Shown one piece after another: positions 23,844 to 35,926 of a stretch of DNA of 64,000 nucleotides. The stretch lies in assembly GCA_029953675.1 (NCBI GenBank), contig JAMWBK010000009.1, positions 1,426,001-1,490,000 on the forward strand, given 5' to 3'. The translations under genes and the position numbers were made by a program. Within the stretch, counting starts at the first letter, position 1. Every line of letters starts with the position of its first letter. The notes below the pieces were generated by a model. The model saw only the letters and a list, made by a program, of their open reading frames with translations. It did not search any database and was not told where the DNA came from. This DNA is from Rhodosorus marinus. Its lineage: Eukaryota > Rhodophyta > Stylonematophyceae > Stylonematales > Stylonemataceae.

Positions 23844-24801
23844 GCTTGGATAATGCATTGTAGAACTCCTTGTCGGGAATATTTCAAAGCGAGCATGGAT
23901 GGCGGTGCATCCTGCTGCTTGAAATTTCCCTGCGGAAACTTCCCGTGGCTTGTGATTGGCACAGGAAAACAGGGACTGGAAGAAGCCCCATAGTCTATTT
24001 CCCTGAAAGCAGGTTCTTCATCCAAAGGCCCATGTAGGGGAGTTTGTTGCCGGGAAGCAGTCACACCCTTTCCAGGGTGGCGAAGAGTGTAAGGGTTACC
24101 GATGTATGATTTTTTCGGATTGCATGGGAATTTGTCAATCTGCCAGCAAACTAAGTTATATATTGTGAATAAAGAATAACTTGATAGATTGGAAGTGTAA
24201 GCACAAATCGCAGTACGCGCCAGCGTCATTGCAAGACGTTTGAACTAGCGGGCTTTAAACGGCTCCTATATTGAGTCCCCTCTTATCCCTCCTTGACGCG
24301 AGCACGGGCAAGCTACGATGCCGTCAAGCCCCCACGCAACCCGCTCGCAGCTCTGCAGGCGAAATGAGCTCTGGGGAGCAATCAAATGCACCCTCAACTA
24401 TGTGAATCGGTCCACGTGCTATGTTGTCGGGAGCGTTCCGGTGGATCCCAATCTCAAGTTGCAGCAACTTGGGAAAGGTCTTTTCATGACCGTGGAGTTC
24501 CCCCCTCCCGGATGTTTGCTAGGAGAAGACTATTTCATTTTCTTCCACTCTACTAATCTCATTCTTTTGAGCGAACTCAGTATCCTTAGTACTTCAGCTT
24601 TCGAAGAACTGGACCATAGCATGTTCCTCGCGAAGCGTTAGCTTCCGAGATAGTATAGGAATGACAAGCTTGAGAACCATCGGCACCCGGCTCGCGAACA
24701 ATTACAATCTCCTTTACTTTATAAGATCAGCAAGTCATGGGATATGCACTGGGATGAATGCCATCCCCACGATATTCACGGACTCATCCTGATAGTACAA
24801 A
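23844..24801. other. Intergenic with an unassigned 107-codon ORF
   Basis: Between the hypothetical gene and the 3' end of the peptidase gene there is one plus-strand ORF with an ATG start (24318-24641). Its translation has mixed composition and no family features, and no G-rich leader precedes it. I regard it as probably non-coding. Confidence 0.3.
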
Positions 24802-27244
24802 TCATGCTTTGATGGATTTTGTCCCACCACTCAGCATCGATTTGAACTGGCCCTGCTCAGGCGCCGATTGCAGATCACCCATGAGCGCAACGGACGGGGT
24901 GCTTGAGAGCAGTTTTTCTCCTACCGATTTCAAGTCCGCAGCAGTAAGCTTCTCAATTCGCGTTACAAACTCATCAGGGGTTATGTACTTGTTGTAGATA
25001 GAAACCTGACGTCCGAGATCTTCGCAGGTGACTAAACGACCGTCAGTGTTAGCGAGCATGTTCCCTATGGCTTGCCTCTTTGCCCGTTCAAGCTATTCAT
25101 TGACAAGACAAAAAAAGACACAAAACCCTTCAAAACACAATTTCCAGAGCGCGAAGAGTTCAGGACAAAAAAGTGTAGCAACAAACCTCTACCGCGGTCG
25201 GAGCCTTTGCGAGACTCTGAGCAGCCGAAATCGTAGTTGCCATAAGATCCTCCATCTTATTAGTGAAGCTTGACATCTGGATGGCGAAGACGGAAGAATC
25301 TGCGTAGAGCAAATTCGATGTAATCGCGGAATTGACCCAGTGGTGTTGGTTGAGTACGTCGGTGTAGAGCCGAGTGAGCAAACCTTTCCCTGGTCCCCCT
25401 GTCGAGAAATAGTCTCCACCACCCATCAGGTGGCTAAGAACGAATTGAGCTACGATTTCCTTGTCGTCCCAACTGTAACCCTCGAAACCGATCGCAATGC
25501 GGGCCTGGTGCTCTGAGCGTATTCTGACTTCGCCACCAGTATATCTACAGACGACAAAAACAAAAAAGGAAAGGCGGACTCTGTCATGAGCGGGAATAGG
25601 TGCAAATCCAGCTGCCTAGCGCACAACCGGGAAGATTCTCAACCTACTTTGCAGGATGTCTCGATCGATTGCTAGTCCCTTGAGGAATATGACCCAACAT
25701 CTCCCCAACAACTGAAACCATTTCATCGTGGTCCACGTCGCAGCCACTAATAACAATATTCTCACCGGTGAGCAGTTCCATCATAAACATGTGAAGACTG
25801 TCCGGAGTTATCTTCGCCAGCATGCTGTCGGTAACAATTGTCGGGTGTCCTGGTGAGGATTAAGACAAGTGCGCCAAGGCGTAAAAAAGCTTGTTAGTTT
25901 GCTCCGACACAGCAAAGGACACATGGGCAAAACAAATTTCAGTCCCTTCAATTCGCTGCTATAATAACAAACTTGCTTTCATATACGAAAGACAGCTGAA
26001 GCCCCGGATGTGACCAGAAAGCATGGCACGAGTATAGAGGATTAAGCACCTCTGCAGAACGCAGAGGGCTCTTCCACAGTGCTTACTTCGCACAATGAAG
26101 CGTTTTTTGCACTTCGATTCCAGCGGACAAATAGATAACCCACATAAACAAACCTTACTACACAAAACCCAGCAATGGCATCTCAAAAAGCTTGATGAAG
26201 CGCAGAACATACCAAGCGTTCTCCCGTTGTATGCTGCGTCGTGAAGACCATCGAGAATAACCAGTTGTGTATTCTCGGCTTGTTCTTTTACATCATCTTG
26301 CAGGAGAGCCTTCAGTGCTGTCAGCTCCTCCTGGATATACTCCTTAGTCTCATAATCTGACACGTCGGCCATGGGCTGTGAATCCATTTTTAAACTCGTA
26401 GCTCTCAGCCGTAATGCTTCCGAGGTTGTAAGTTTCACTACCTCTTGCTTACCCGGCTCAAAACGCTGGACTCGATGAGAGCGGTCAGGATGTCTTTTGA
26501 TTTATACCGCAAACCTTCAGCACAGGACGCCAACATCTCTCGACTGGCAGTGGCCGTAAATGAAGCTGGTAGATTCTCAATATCTCGAATCACCTGCACT
26601 GGAGGTCTCTTTGATGATCCTGGTACGCGATTCAGAACTAGCACTTAAGAAAGCAGAAACAGCCATTCCAGAGCATGCTTGAGCCGATCGAACCCTTGAA
26701 TGCAAGCTTCTCGAGCATATATGACGACCCTGCCGTTTCGAATGTTTCGTAGCGAGGGCTAATATCGACGAAAGCAGCAACTGCGCTCATCTGGAGTAGA
26801 TTTTGTGTGACAAGACGTTTAGATCGTGTATTCATAAGGCCGTCTCGACGGTCAATAGAGGGTAAGCGTTATGCTCATAGCGCCAAAGACGTACAGGCCG
26901 ACCAAAATCTTGGGTAACAACCCGCACGCCATTGTCTAGCTTAGTTATCGTAGGCTTAGTGGGATTCTCGCCGGCAACGTAGTTCGGCTCCGGCGAACCA
27001 ACAAAAGGTTCTGCAAAAAAAACAACAGGTAATGCGGAACAATTCTCCAAGATCAGCAGGTGCACAAGCTGGGGAGTCGAACAATTTGAAAGGCCAAAAC
27101 CATACTTATCAAATCCTGCTTGAAAATCGATGTCGTCCCAAATATCCTCTCACTTAGAGTGATCTGTCTCGCGGATGAAGTATGAAATCCTCTCACGCCC
27201 GACAAAAGTCGAGGACCAGTCCTCCCTATACTCAGTCCAGCCAT
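24802..27244 (-). CDS. PMPCA: Mitochondrial processing peptidase alpha subunit
   Basis: The ATG at 27244 gives an N-terminus (MAGLSIGRTGPRLLSGVRGF) rich in Arg and Ser with no acid, a typical mitochondrial presequence. Later exons encode ITKLDNGVRVVTQ, the DISPRYETFETAGSSYMLEKLAFK block, a segment ending ASCAEGLRYKSKDILTAL, and LVILDGLHDAAYNGRTLG. They continue with GENIVISGCDVDHDEMV and the glycine-rich substrate-release loop GGGDYFSTGGPGKGLLTRLY, which is diagnostic for the alpha subunit. The C-terminal exon (25059-24802) has LVTCEDLGRQVSIYNKYITP. As expected for alpha, the HxxEH zinc motif of the catalytic beta subunit is absent. With MPP beta it removes presequences in the matrix. At least seven exons are present; exact borders in the middle were not resolved. 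Confidence 0.92.
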
Positions 27245-28080
27245 GAAGCCTCTCTAGCAGCACATAGCCCCGCCCCCCCCCTCCCCGCCCGCCCTCCTCC
27301 CAATTCTACTAATCGACCCCACCTCCCTATCGCGTTGCCCTCGGGAGAAGCTCCCTCTTCTTTCATCGCCAACATTGGATTTTCAACTCATCTCCAATCG
27401 GCATTCCACAATGCCCTCCAAAATCGTTTGTCAAATAAAAATACATTATCCAATCCCAGCCTGATCCTTCCCCCCCTATTGCTTTCTGAAAACCAACTTG
27501 TGATTGACTCCAATGCTAGTGTACCCCCTCGGTAGAATCGATATGAATTCATATTTTAATATTAAACAAATTTTCAAGCCCATCATGATCATCAAGGCAA
27601 AGGGTAACAGGACGAAGCTGTTCTCGAGACCGTTTCCCCTCAACATTTGCACCCCGTTATTCGAATCAACGCAATGTCAGGTCTTTCGTTTCTTTTTGTT
27701 TTGCGGGGGACTCGTTTCGGTGTGGAGGGGGGGGGAAATAGTGCCATACCGAGGCCACCTTGCAAGACCGCATATTGCATGGAAAAACAAAGAATACCAA
27801 GCCGGCTAAAATACTATTATTTTATTTGTAAAATTGTACTTTCTGATAATTTCGTTCCCCCCTCCTCTCATTTTGGAAATGGCCGATTTTCGTCTTACAA
27901 TCCTAGGGATACATTGAAAGCTCTTATTGAGTCACCGCTCGCCAATCAATATTACTCAGAAGGATGAAAATAAAATAATAATTCAAAATACTTAATCCAA
28001 TGAATGATGAGAACAACAGGAAATCAGCCTACTGCTTCTGTTATTGATTGACACAACTTCGGCAACTCGTTCGATGCTAT
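27245..28080. other. Intergenic, C-rich start, no gene
   Basis: The + strand at about 27268-27300 is a C-rich tract, i.e. a G-rich leader for the minus-strand peptidase gene. ORFs from 27182 to 27967 on the plus strand overlap each other in different frames and are not protein-like. Confidence 0.4.
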
Positions 28081-28501
28081 CTATGCTTGAATGCTCATGG
28101 TTTCCCGTTGAGAAGCTCCATCAACATATGATATCTGTCCATTCAGAGCCTGGAGACTCTCAAAACCTTCGGCAAGGACGGATACATAGGCTCTTTTTCT
28201 GAGCAGAGCTGCCTTTCTGCGCCCCGAACCGATCTGAACCCTATAAAGGTCGGTTTGAGATATCGACAGCCCCCCCTCAGCTGCGCGTGTCCCTGCCCTA
28301 CCAAGAAACAAGGACGTCTGTAAGCGACAACGAGCAAAGAGCGGAGGAAACCTATTTGAAGTAATACGCGGGTAAATATGTTCGATTTGTTAAGCCCCAT
28401 TTGAACACCGAACTTCGTCGTTGGGTACCGGTCGGCTTTGATAGCCTCGGCATATAGTGCATCGACTTCGAACGCGAAGATAACAAACGGTTCCAGCCCG
28501 T
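28081..28501 (-). CDS. 3' exons of an unrecognised spliced gene
   Basis: Two exons join in phase. The first (about 28501-28360) encodes PFVIFAFEVDALYAEAIKAD...KSNIFTR. A 54-bp intron (GTATTAC...TTACAG) follows, and the last exon reads TSLFLGRAGTRAAEG...RRKAALLRKRAYVSVLAEGFESLQ and stops at 28081. The phase match and even residue composition support real coding. An in-frame TGA just upstream of 28501 means at least one further 5' exon. A candidate start lies in the ORF MLSVAVFS... near 28760. The C-rich + strand near 28955-28985 would be its leader. The basic, Tyr-containing pattern loosely recalls algal plastid linker proteins, but I cannot assign a family. Confidence 0.4.
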
Positions 28502-28860
28502 CTCAAGCTCCGGGTAGCACCAGATTTCTCTGCTCTAGCCGTCTGGATGGCCGCAGTAATCTACTAGACCATTGTCAGATGCGTTAGTGTGGGGTTCTTA
28601 GTTGTCCGCTAGCCAGCTCCTCCAGGTCTGAACAGAGCATGGGTTGATGCGAGCGGGAGACCGAAGACAGAACGCTCGTGATATCGCATTCAGGGGGCGC
28701 GGAAAAGCACTCCATTCCGTAAGCACCTACACTAAACACCGCTACACTTAACATGCCCACTTCAGCAATTTGGTTATGCGAAATCCCCTCTTGTCAACAC
28801 AACGCTAACAGCCTGGACACACGAACAACAGACATCTTTAGACAGCCTGTCGCCCTCCCT

Positions 28861-30246
28861 CTGGATAAAGATACGTAAAAAAAAGAAAAAAGGGGACCAA
28901 TCTGCAGAACCAAACACCCTGCGCTGTTTCGATCAGCACAACACAAAAACCCGAAACAACCCCCCTCCCCCTCCCCTTCCTTCCTGTGCCCATGTTCAGA
29001 CAGCCTGTCGCTGTCATATCTATCTGTGTTGGGACTCTGAGAGACCTAACAGCGATGTCCCGGCCTGCAAAGCCACTACCATTACAACACAACCAGAACA
29101 GCAAAACTCTCAAGAACTCTTGAAAATAAGCGTGTCAGTGTCCCATCCTTTGTATCTAAGTTGGGACACAAACTGATCAAGCCTTCAAAAAGCAGTGTAC
29201 ACACAAAAAACAAGAGAGCCTCTCCTTCCCCGCACCCCGTTGGCTTTTCGATCTAGCCAAACTCCTCCAAACTCCTCCCCCTTCTTCCCTCCATTCCGAA
29301 ATGGACGTAGTTCAATTTATATTCTTTGTCAAAAAATAAACTCTATTTTCTACTCAGTATCCTCACCTCATCCCACCCCCCAAAAACCATCCCCGCCCAA
29401 ACACTGACGAAAAATTATAATGGCTAAACATGGAAAACCAATCAAAACAATCTCTCGACAAATTGTTTTTTAGTAGTAAAATTGGTTGCCCGACTCTTCA
29501 ATGTTTTTGGGAGGTTTCGTCCTTCCAAAACGTATTCCCAAAATATCAAATTATTCTAACGCAAAATATGTTTCTCATTATGCGGGTAAGGTTCGAAATT
29601 TTTAAGTTTATGTGCATAGACATAATAAAATATTAAAATTCGGTGTCAGTTCCTTATTAATAAATGGAATTTTTTGAAGAATTCGTTGAATTGGATATTA
29701 TATATATAATATGGTATATATCGGGTAGTTTATTGGATATTTCGTGTTGGACCGGACCAGGGTAATAAAGGCCAGCAAATTCGTTCTTGACAAAAAGTTA
29801 AATTATTCTAGGGTTTTTGATTGTGAAGCAATTTTGGAAGAATGACGAAAGGTTGCTGGAGGTTTTTTTAACGGGATTTCTTTTTTTTTGTTGATTGAGA
29901 GATTTTGTAGAAACAGCACGAAAAAAGGCTTTCGAGAGCGTTTTGTTGTCAGAAAACTTGAGTAAGGGGCTGGTGGGGAATTTGGGTGGGTGGGTGGATG
30001 GGTTGAAGGGAGTATGTGATACTCTGATGGAAGCGTTGAGGTCGTGTACTAAGTGTGGATTTAACTGGAACTGTTTGATGACTGAGTGAGATTGAGTTAC
30101 CCGTGACGTTTGAAGTTTTGGGGTTTTGTGCAGATGGTGTTTGTAGGCGCGTATGTGGGAGTCCTGTTGAAGGAGACGGGCTAGATCTCCTTTGCAGAGG
30201 ATTGTTTCAAGACTCATTTTTTTTTTCAAGTTTCCTACCTGTTTGA
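28861..30246. other. Intergenic, AT-rich, no gene
   Basis: No coding exon was supported. A 15-bp string containing CAGACAGCCTGTCG occurs twice (near 28840 and 28996). The region 29420-29760 is very AT-rich, with an ATATAT palindrome near 29698-29712. From about 29960 the + strand turns G/T-rich (GGTGGGTGGGTGG), the leader of the permease gene. Confidence 0.4.
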
Positions 30247-33200
30247 ATGGCTATGGAACTGATAAGTTCCTTAGAAGAAGTGTCGAAGGACGAGGACGCA
30301 GGGCTGCATGGCTCGGGCGATGATGGGAATTCCATTCAGCAGGAGCCTGAGTCGGAGTTATTAGAGCCGCTGCCCGAGGATGAAACGGAGACGTTTTGGA
30401 ATTTCGACGATGGTGATTTGGCTCAGGATGACAATGCCTCCTCGCGATTCTCATGGCTTGGATCCTCCCTGAAATGGATCTGGATTTTGTTCAGACTGGC
30501 ATGGAAGCATTCCATGAGACATCCAGTGATGCTTCTATTGGGAATCATCACCTTGACATTGATTGTCTTCGTGATGACGTTTATTTCCGCCGCGTCAAGT
30601 CTCGCTCCTGGGATTTTAACAGAACTCGTAGAAACTGAACAAGGCCAAACAGACCTAATTCTGGATCCACGTTTCACTGAGGATGGGTACGCCTGACCTG
30701 AACACTGACTCGAGCTCACTAGATCTCCATGTTTGCTGAAACTCCATCCCATCCATAAAAAAAAACAGCAGAGAGTATTTAAATTATACAAGAGCGTCGG
30801 AGATCTGGAACCGAATGGGATTCGAAACATCTGCCGCCAGATACAACTTCCAGGCCCGGGTCTTGGGGGTCGGCAATTCTGGTGGGCTCAGTTCGAGGGT
30901 GAGACGGAAGATGAAACGGGCACGGGCCGATTGACTATGACATTCTTTCTAGGGTTCTAAGTTGCTTTTTTTCGTTGTTTCGTTTCCGACCGACTTTGGA
31001 ATCTACGACGCAGGTTGTTGCCTTCGACACTTCTCAGGAGGAGGTAGCCGGCATTGGAGAATGGCGACTTCCCCGCATCCAGGATAATTCATGCTATATT
31101 TCATCCTCGCTTGCGATCGCGACTGGACTCGAGGTCGGTGACTCAATAACCATGATCGCGGACTTTTCAGAGCTCGTGCGGAAAGTTACTGGGGAGCAAC
31201 CTAGGCGTGCAGTGCTGAGGACTGAACTGAGGATAGAAAACGTCCTCAGCGACTTTAAGAAAAAGTTTCCGTCGGACTCTTCAATGCAACCGGGAGTTAT
31301 GATCGAACTTGATAGTTTCCAAAGGATCTTGCGAAGCCAGATCGTTGGTCTACGCGGGTCTGAACAAGCCGGCATGAGTGATTTCAAGATAAGGGATTTT
31401 GCCACCAATGCTTACTTACAAATCCCAAGTCCTCGCGAGGAGTACCTACATCCAGACAATGTCGTTGTACGTGAGCGGGTCATTTCAGCGCTAAGATGGC
31501 CGACGTATGGAGTTGACTTCCGTCAGCTTAATGCTGCACTGCCGATCTTGGATGCTCTGGATGAATTCAATCTGATATCTTTGTTCCTCAGCCTCTTGGT
31601 TAACGTGGCGATGGTTGTGTTTTTGGTTCTCGCCTGGGTCATCCTGTATTCCCTGTTCGGCTACACAGTTGAAACGCGAAGCTATGAGGTTGGAGTGATG
31701 AGGGTGGTCGGTCTGCGAAAAATTGGAGTTGTGGAGTTGGTTTGGGCACAGGTCCTGCTCGTAGCGCTTCCGAGTTGGGCCATTGGCCTTCTACTCGGTC
31801 AAGGCGTTTACTATGCTGCGATTCTCTTCTTACAGCAGAGCATTGGAGTGAGATCTGGCTATGCATTGCCTGGTGGCGCTATTGCGGTATGGGTTTTGCC
31901 AGTATTTGGACGGATATGGGTCGGATGTTTTTTTTTTTTAATTGACACGACAGACTGGCTACTTCCTTTTTCTGGGTTTCCAGGTTGCATGCGTTCTTGG
32001 ACTGGTCGTTCCGTTTGCGGCGGCTATTCTTCCAGTCCGTCGGGCTATTTCGCAAGCGCCTGCGGAGGCATTTGCTGCGCAGAACCGAGGAAACGCGCCC
32101 ACGGCACAAACTGTGCAAATTACGAGACAAAATTCACGTCTTCCCCCTGCGCTACTCTCAGTGTGTATCATAACTGTGGTCCTGGGCTTCATGATGTACT
32201 ACTTGTTTCCCTTGGCGCTCGTGTCGCTGAACATAACGCTCCTGCTCGTAGTATTCATGTTTCTCCTGCTTGCGATGCTGATGGGGTTCAGCCTCCTTTT
32301 TACCAGCCTGGACAGGGTGTTCTCCTGGATCACCTTTTGGGTTTGTTTCTGGTGGCATAGGGAGATTGTGAAGAGGCTCACAATGACGAACTTCGTTTCA
32401 CATCGATCGCAGAACAGGAAGGTCTTCCTAATGTACAATCTTACGATTGCGTTGGTAATTTACTTGGACGTAATCGCGCGCTCCCAGATCCAGTATCTCA
32501 ACGCATCAAATGAGAAAGCCTTTGGTACGTAGTGTGCCAAACGCTGCTGTTTCGCTGATGACGGCCTTCCATACGAGCTTCGCCAGCTTCGCGTTGCTTC
32601 GGGTTCTGAATAGCATCCTATTGTGTCACTTTCGATTATCGACTGTAGGTGCAGACCTCAATCTGGGAAGCGAGAACAGGTTCGCTTGCTGTAGGGATAC
32701 TGTAGAGGCTGCCGTAGCTGAGAGCCCTTTTGTTGAATCGTTCACGTGGAAAACGGCGGACATGGATGGTGGACGGGTGATGAATCTTGGGAAATCCTTT
32801 ATATCTGGGGTGCGGGTGTATGGTGTACTTCCAAACTTCAACCGTGCTACGTTCGCGGTTTACACAACCTTTTGGTCGTTCTTCGTTGGTGGTAGGATCC
32901 TGTACTGCAAAAGCGTTCGCTCCGCCGAGCTCCTCTCCTCGAATGTGCCATCACTGAATGGTGTTGTGTTTTTGTTTTTCGTGTGTTTGTGAAGGATCCT
33001 CCTGGGATGAGTATTTGTATACTGCTCAAGGATCCCAAGTTGGAGCATTGCAGCAAAACGACTATGACCAGTTGGGCTTATCGGAGTCCTCGGCTCTAGT
33101 CTTCGACAATAGAGTACCGACGACACCGCTTACTCGTCTAAGGCCATCTGCAACTTTTAACTCGCTGGCCGGATTCGAAGAAAACCGATGGTATGGACGA

Positions 33201-33946
33201 AGGGACTGCTCGCTGCCCTTGATGAGGATGGAAGAACAACACAAGGTGCTAAAGCGGTTAATTATTTTTGCTGTTCTCCTTACTGTGCCTCTGCGTTCAG
33301 GTCCGGAACGCAGCCCTTCGTTGTGTCCGTGCCCACATTTATTCGAATGAGCCGTGGAGCCTTCCCTGACATGGCAAATGTTCCAATGGAATCATTAATA
33401 ATTCGAACAAAGGCCGGCCTAGGCGGGAAAGAGTATGCTGAACTGAAGAAGCAAATTCTGGAAACCACTTCTTCACTGCCAGGCGCTTACTACTTGGACG
33501 AGGTGGTAGAGAGTCAGAAGCAGGTTGAAGATGTGTCCAAGGTGATTGAGTTCGGCTTCATTTGTATCAACGTGCTTGCCATGGTCATTTGCAGCTTCAG
33601 CTTGATCACTGCAATGTATGCCAACTACTTTGAGCATGCGAAAGAGATTGCCACACTCAGAGCGCTCGGATATGGTAGCAGGGGACTGTTCAATGTGACT
33701 TTTGCGGAGTCTGGATGCATTCTGGTCCCAGCTTCCTTACTGGGGATTGTCGCAGGATGGACGGTGGCAATTACACAATCTTCCCAAAACGGATACTTTG
33801 CAGATCTTCCTCCTCCCATTATTTTTCCGTGGCAAGCGATCGTCGTTGTTCTCGTGCTCACCATTTCGAGCGCCACAGTCGCAGCGCTGCTTGTCTGCCT
33901 GAGAGGAAGAAAGCAGATTGCGCAAACGCTGAGACAGATTGCCTGA
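30247..33946 (+). CDS. FtsX/MacB-type permease, two FtsX domains
   Basis: The start is the ATG at 30247. Exon 1 (to about 30686) encodes an acidic cytosolic tail followed by a first membrane segment (HPVMLLLGIITLTLIVFVM). Further exons give a MacB-like extracytoplasmic domain, and then around 31560-31890 a three-helix FtsX core with ETRSYEVGVMRVVGLRK. An intron near 31888-31984 precedes the fourth helix, which ends PVRRAISQAPAEAF as bacterial FtsX domains do. The second half repeats the plan: two membrane segments, a second soluble domain split by introns at about 32525, 32850 and 33245, and a final FtsX domain with EIATLRALGYGSRG. About ten membrane segments are predicted. Bacterial relatives (LolCE, MacB) work with a separate ABC ATPase on lipids or lipoproteins. 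No ATPase is encoded in this window. Substrate and membrane are unknown. Confidence 0.8.
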
Positions 33947-34028
33947 AGAGGAGTGTGGGGAGAAATATTAACTCTGTTTTAACAACAATTGTAAATATTA
34001 AAGAAGATAACCAAGTTTTACGTATCCA

Positions 34029-35926
34029 CTAATTTTCTGAAATGAATTCTGCCATAGGATCATCCGATCTGATCCGCCGTCTTCTATACGCCTCCATTTC
34101 CTCTTCGGTCACATCTACGTTACCACCGGAGAGAGAATTGTACCCACGCTTTCGCTCGTCAGGTTGAAACTCTCGGTCCTTTTTATCCTGTTGTTTCATG
34201 AACTGCTTGACTTTTTTCTCTGATTCCTTTTGCAGTTCCTGTTCGTTTTTTTCCGGTTCCTTTTCTCTCGCCTCTAGCTCTCTTGCGCGCTTTTCCCTCT
34301 CCTTCTTTAGCTCCATGCTTCTCTTCATCATCTCAGCCTCAGAAGCTAGCTTAGCAGCTTTTCCTTCTTCCCCAGTGCAATAAGCGTTCCTTGTTGTCTG
34401 AAGGCAGCATCCGTAGCCCCATTTTCTCTCCTTCTTATCATAGTAGGAACCCCATATCGCAGGGTGGTTGCCCTCAAGTACATCCTCTGGATATCTAGAG
34501 CGGGGATTGGCCGCCTTTGGGCCCTTGATCACTTTTCCGTCGTGATTGTACTCTACATACACTTCACTCTGTTCCAGGAGAACCTCGGGATTCACCCTCT
34601 TAAACTCTTCTCCTCCATAGCGACTCAGCACATCCTGCCGGAGCTTGGATTCCTGGTTTTCTTTCCTCGATTTGAAGTTCTTGTGTAGCATTTCTGTCAG
34701 CGACGGATCGGACTGCATATGGGGAAGCTGTCGATTTTCTTCCGCAGCCTTGATTGCATGGAGCTCTAGTTCCGCGAGGTTTCGAACGTCTCCACTGAGC
34801 CTGACAAAGTTGTCGCCGGCGTAGTCCTTGTCTTCAGGGTCAATTTGCGGAGTCGGATCCTCACGCATTGAGCGTGACTTTGGGTCATAGTACGCTGAAT
34901 TAACGTCCAGATTCAACAAGTATTTGGCAGTGCTTTCCCGAATTCTCAGGTTTCGAACGCTTGCAGGTGTTCCCTCGTCCTTCTGCTCGAGTAGAACCTC
35001 AGCTTCGTTCTGTTGCAAAAAAGAATGATTTGTACTGAGATCACAGGACGGAAATCTTAACAGGACTGCTTTCGAGCATGAGATTGCGCATACCTTTAAC
35101 TTGAACTCAGCTTCGTCGTCTGGTTCCGAACCTGAGTCCTCCTTCCCACCTTTTCCAGCGGCCATTTTGTCCTCGAGCTCCTGGGCGCGCTGTTTCTTCC
35201 TCTCATCCTCCAGTCTATTTGATTTGTCGATAACCTTTTTGTACTCGGCGGCATCGTACCTAGACCACGGGTAGAGTCATCGTTGCTGTCAGTTGGCTAG
35301 GTCATACTCTCAAAGCAAGTTTCGGACCTGAACGGCGGAATTTCTCGAGCTTTTCTTCAATACTTTGACCTACCCGTTCCAGCGATCACGTTTTCCTTCA
35401 TAGTCCAAATTCACATCTCTAACGATTTCGTCAGCTTTAATGTCTTTATTGGTAAACTTGGCACCTCGTTGTCGCGGTCGCTCCATGCAATCCTTCTGCT
35501 TGTGAGTAAGAGAACCACAATTCTTGACAATTCAAAGAAAAATCCATCATTTCCTTGGGTTAGAATTGTGAAGCTTGCCCGCTGTCAGCTGGCGCTGGAC
35601 ATAATACCCTTGCCTTTACCTACCTGACAAGCCCCTTTTCTGTACTTGGTTGACGTAGTACCACTCTGTCCCCTCGCGTACCAAGCACCCAACTTGTCAT
35701 ACTTCTCTCTGGCCTTCTCCAACTGACTCTTCTGATGTTTCAACGACGGCGCATGCTGATTTAAATACCACGGAGCTCTTGAAATATACTGTGGAATGTG
35801 TGGATTAATGTCATTTCCCTCCTCATCAACTTCAGGCGCAATCTGTCCAGACTTTCTCGCCTCCTCCAACTCCTTCGCCTTCTTGTACTCATCCCTCGAC
35901 CGGAATGTATGCGTGCTTGACGCCAT
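34029..35926 (-). CDS. SLU7: Pre-mRNA splicing factor SLU7
   Basis: The ATG at 35926 opens an exon with [17 protein letters not shown], the SLU7 signature, ending YRKGACQ. The next exon (about 35525-35370) supplies [12 protein letters not shown], completing the CCHC zinc knuckle across the intron, and then [15 protein letters not shown]. Exon 3 begins [10 protein letters not shown]. After one more short intron, the long last exon holds [20 protein letters not shown] and [18 protein letters not shown], followed by a long Lys/Glu-rich helix and MAEFISEN at the end. SLU7 acts in the second catalytic step of splicing and helps to choose the 3' splice site. The gene converges with the permease gene, with 82 bp between the two stop codons. 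Confidence 0.95.
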
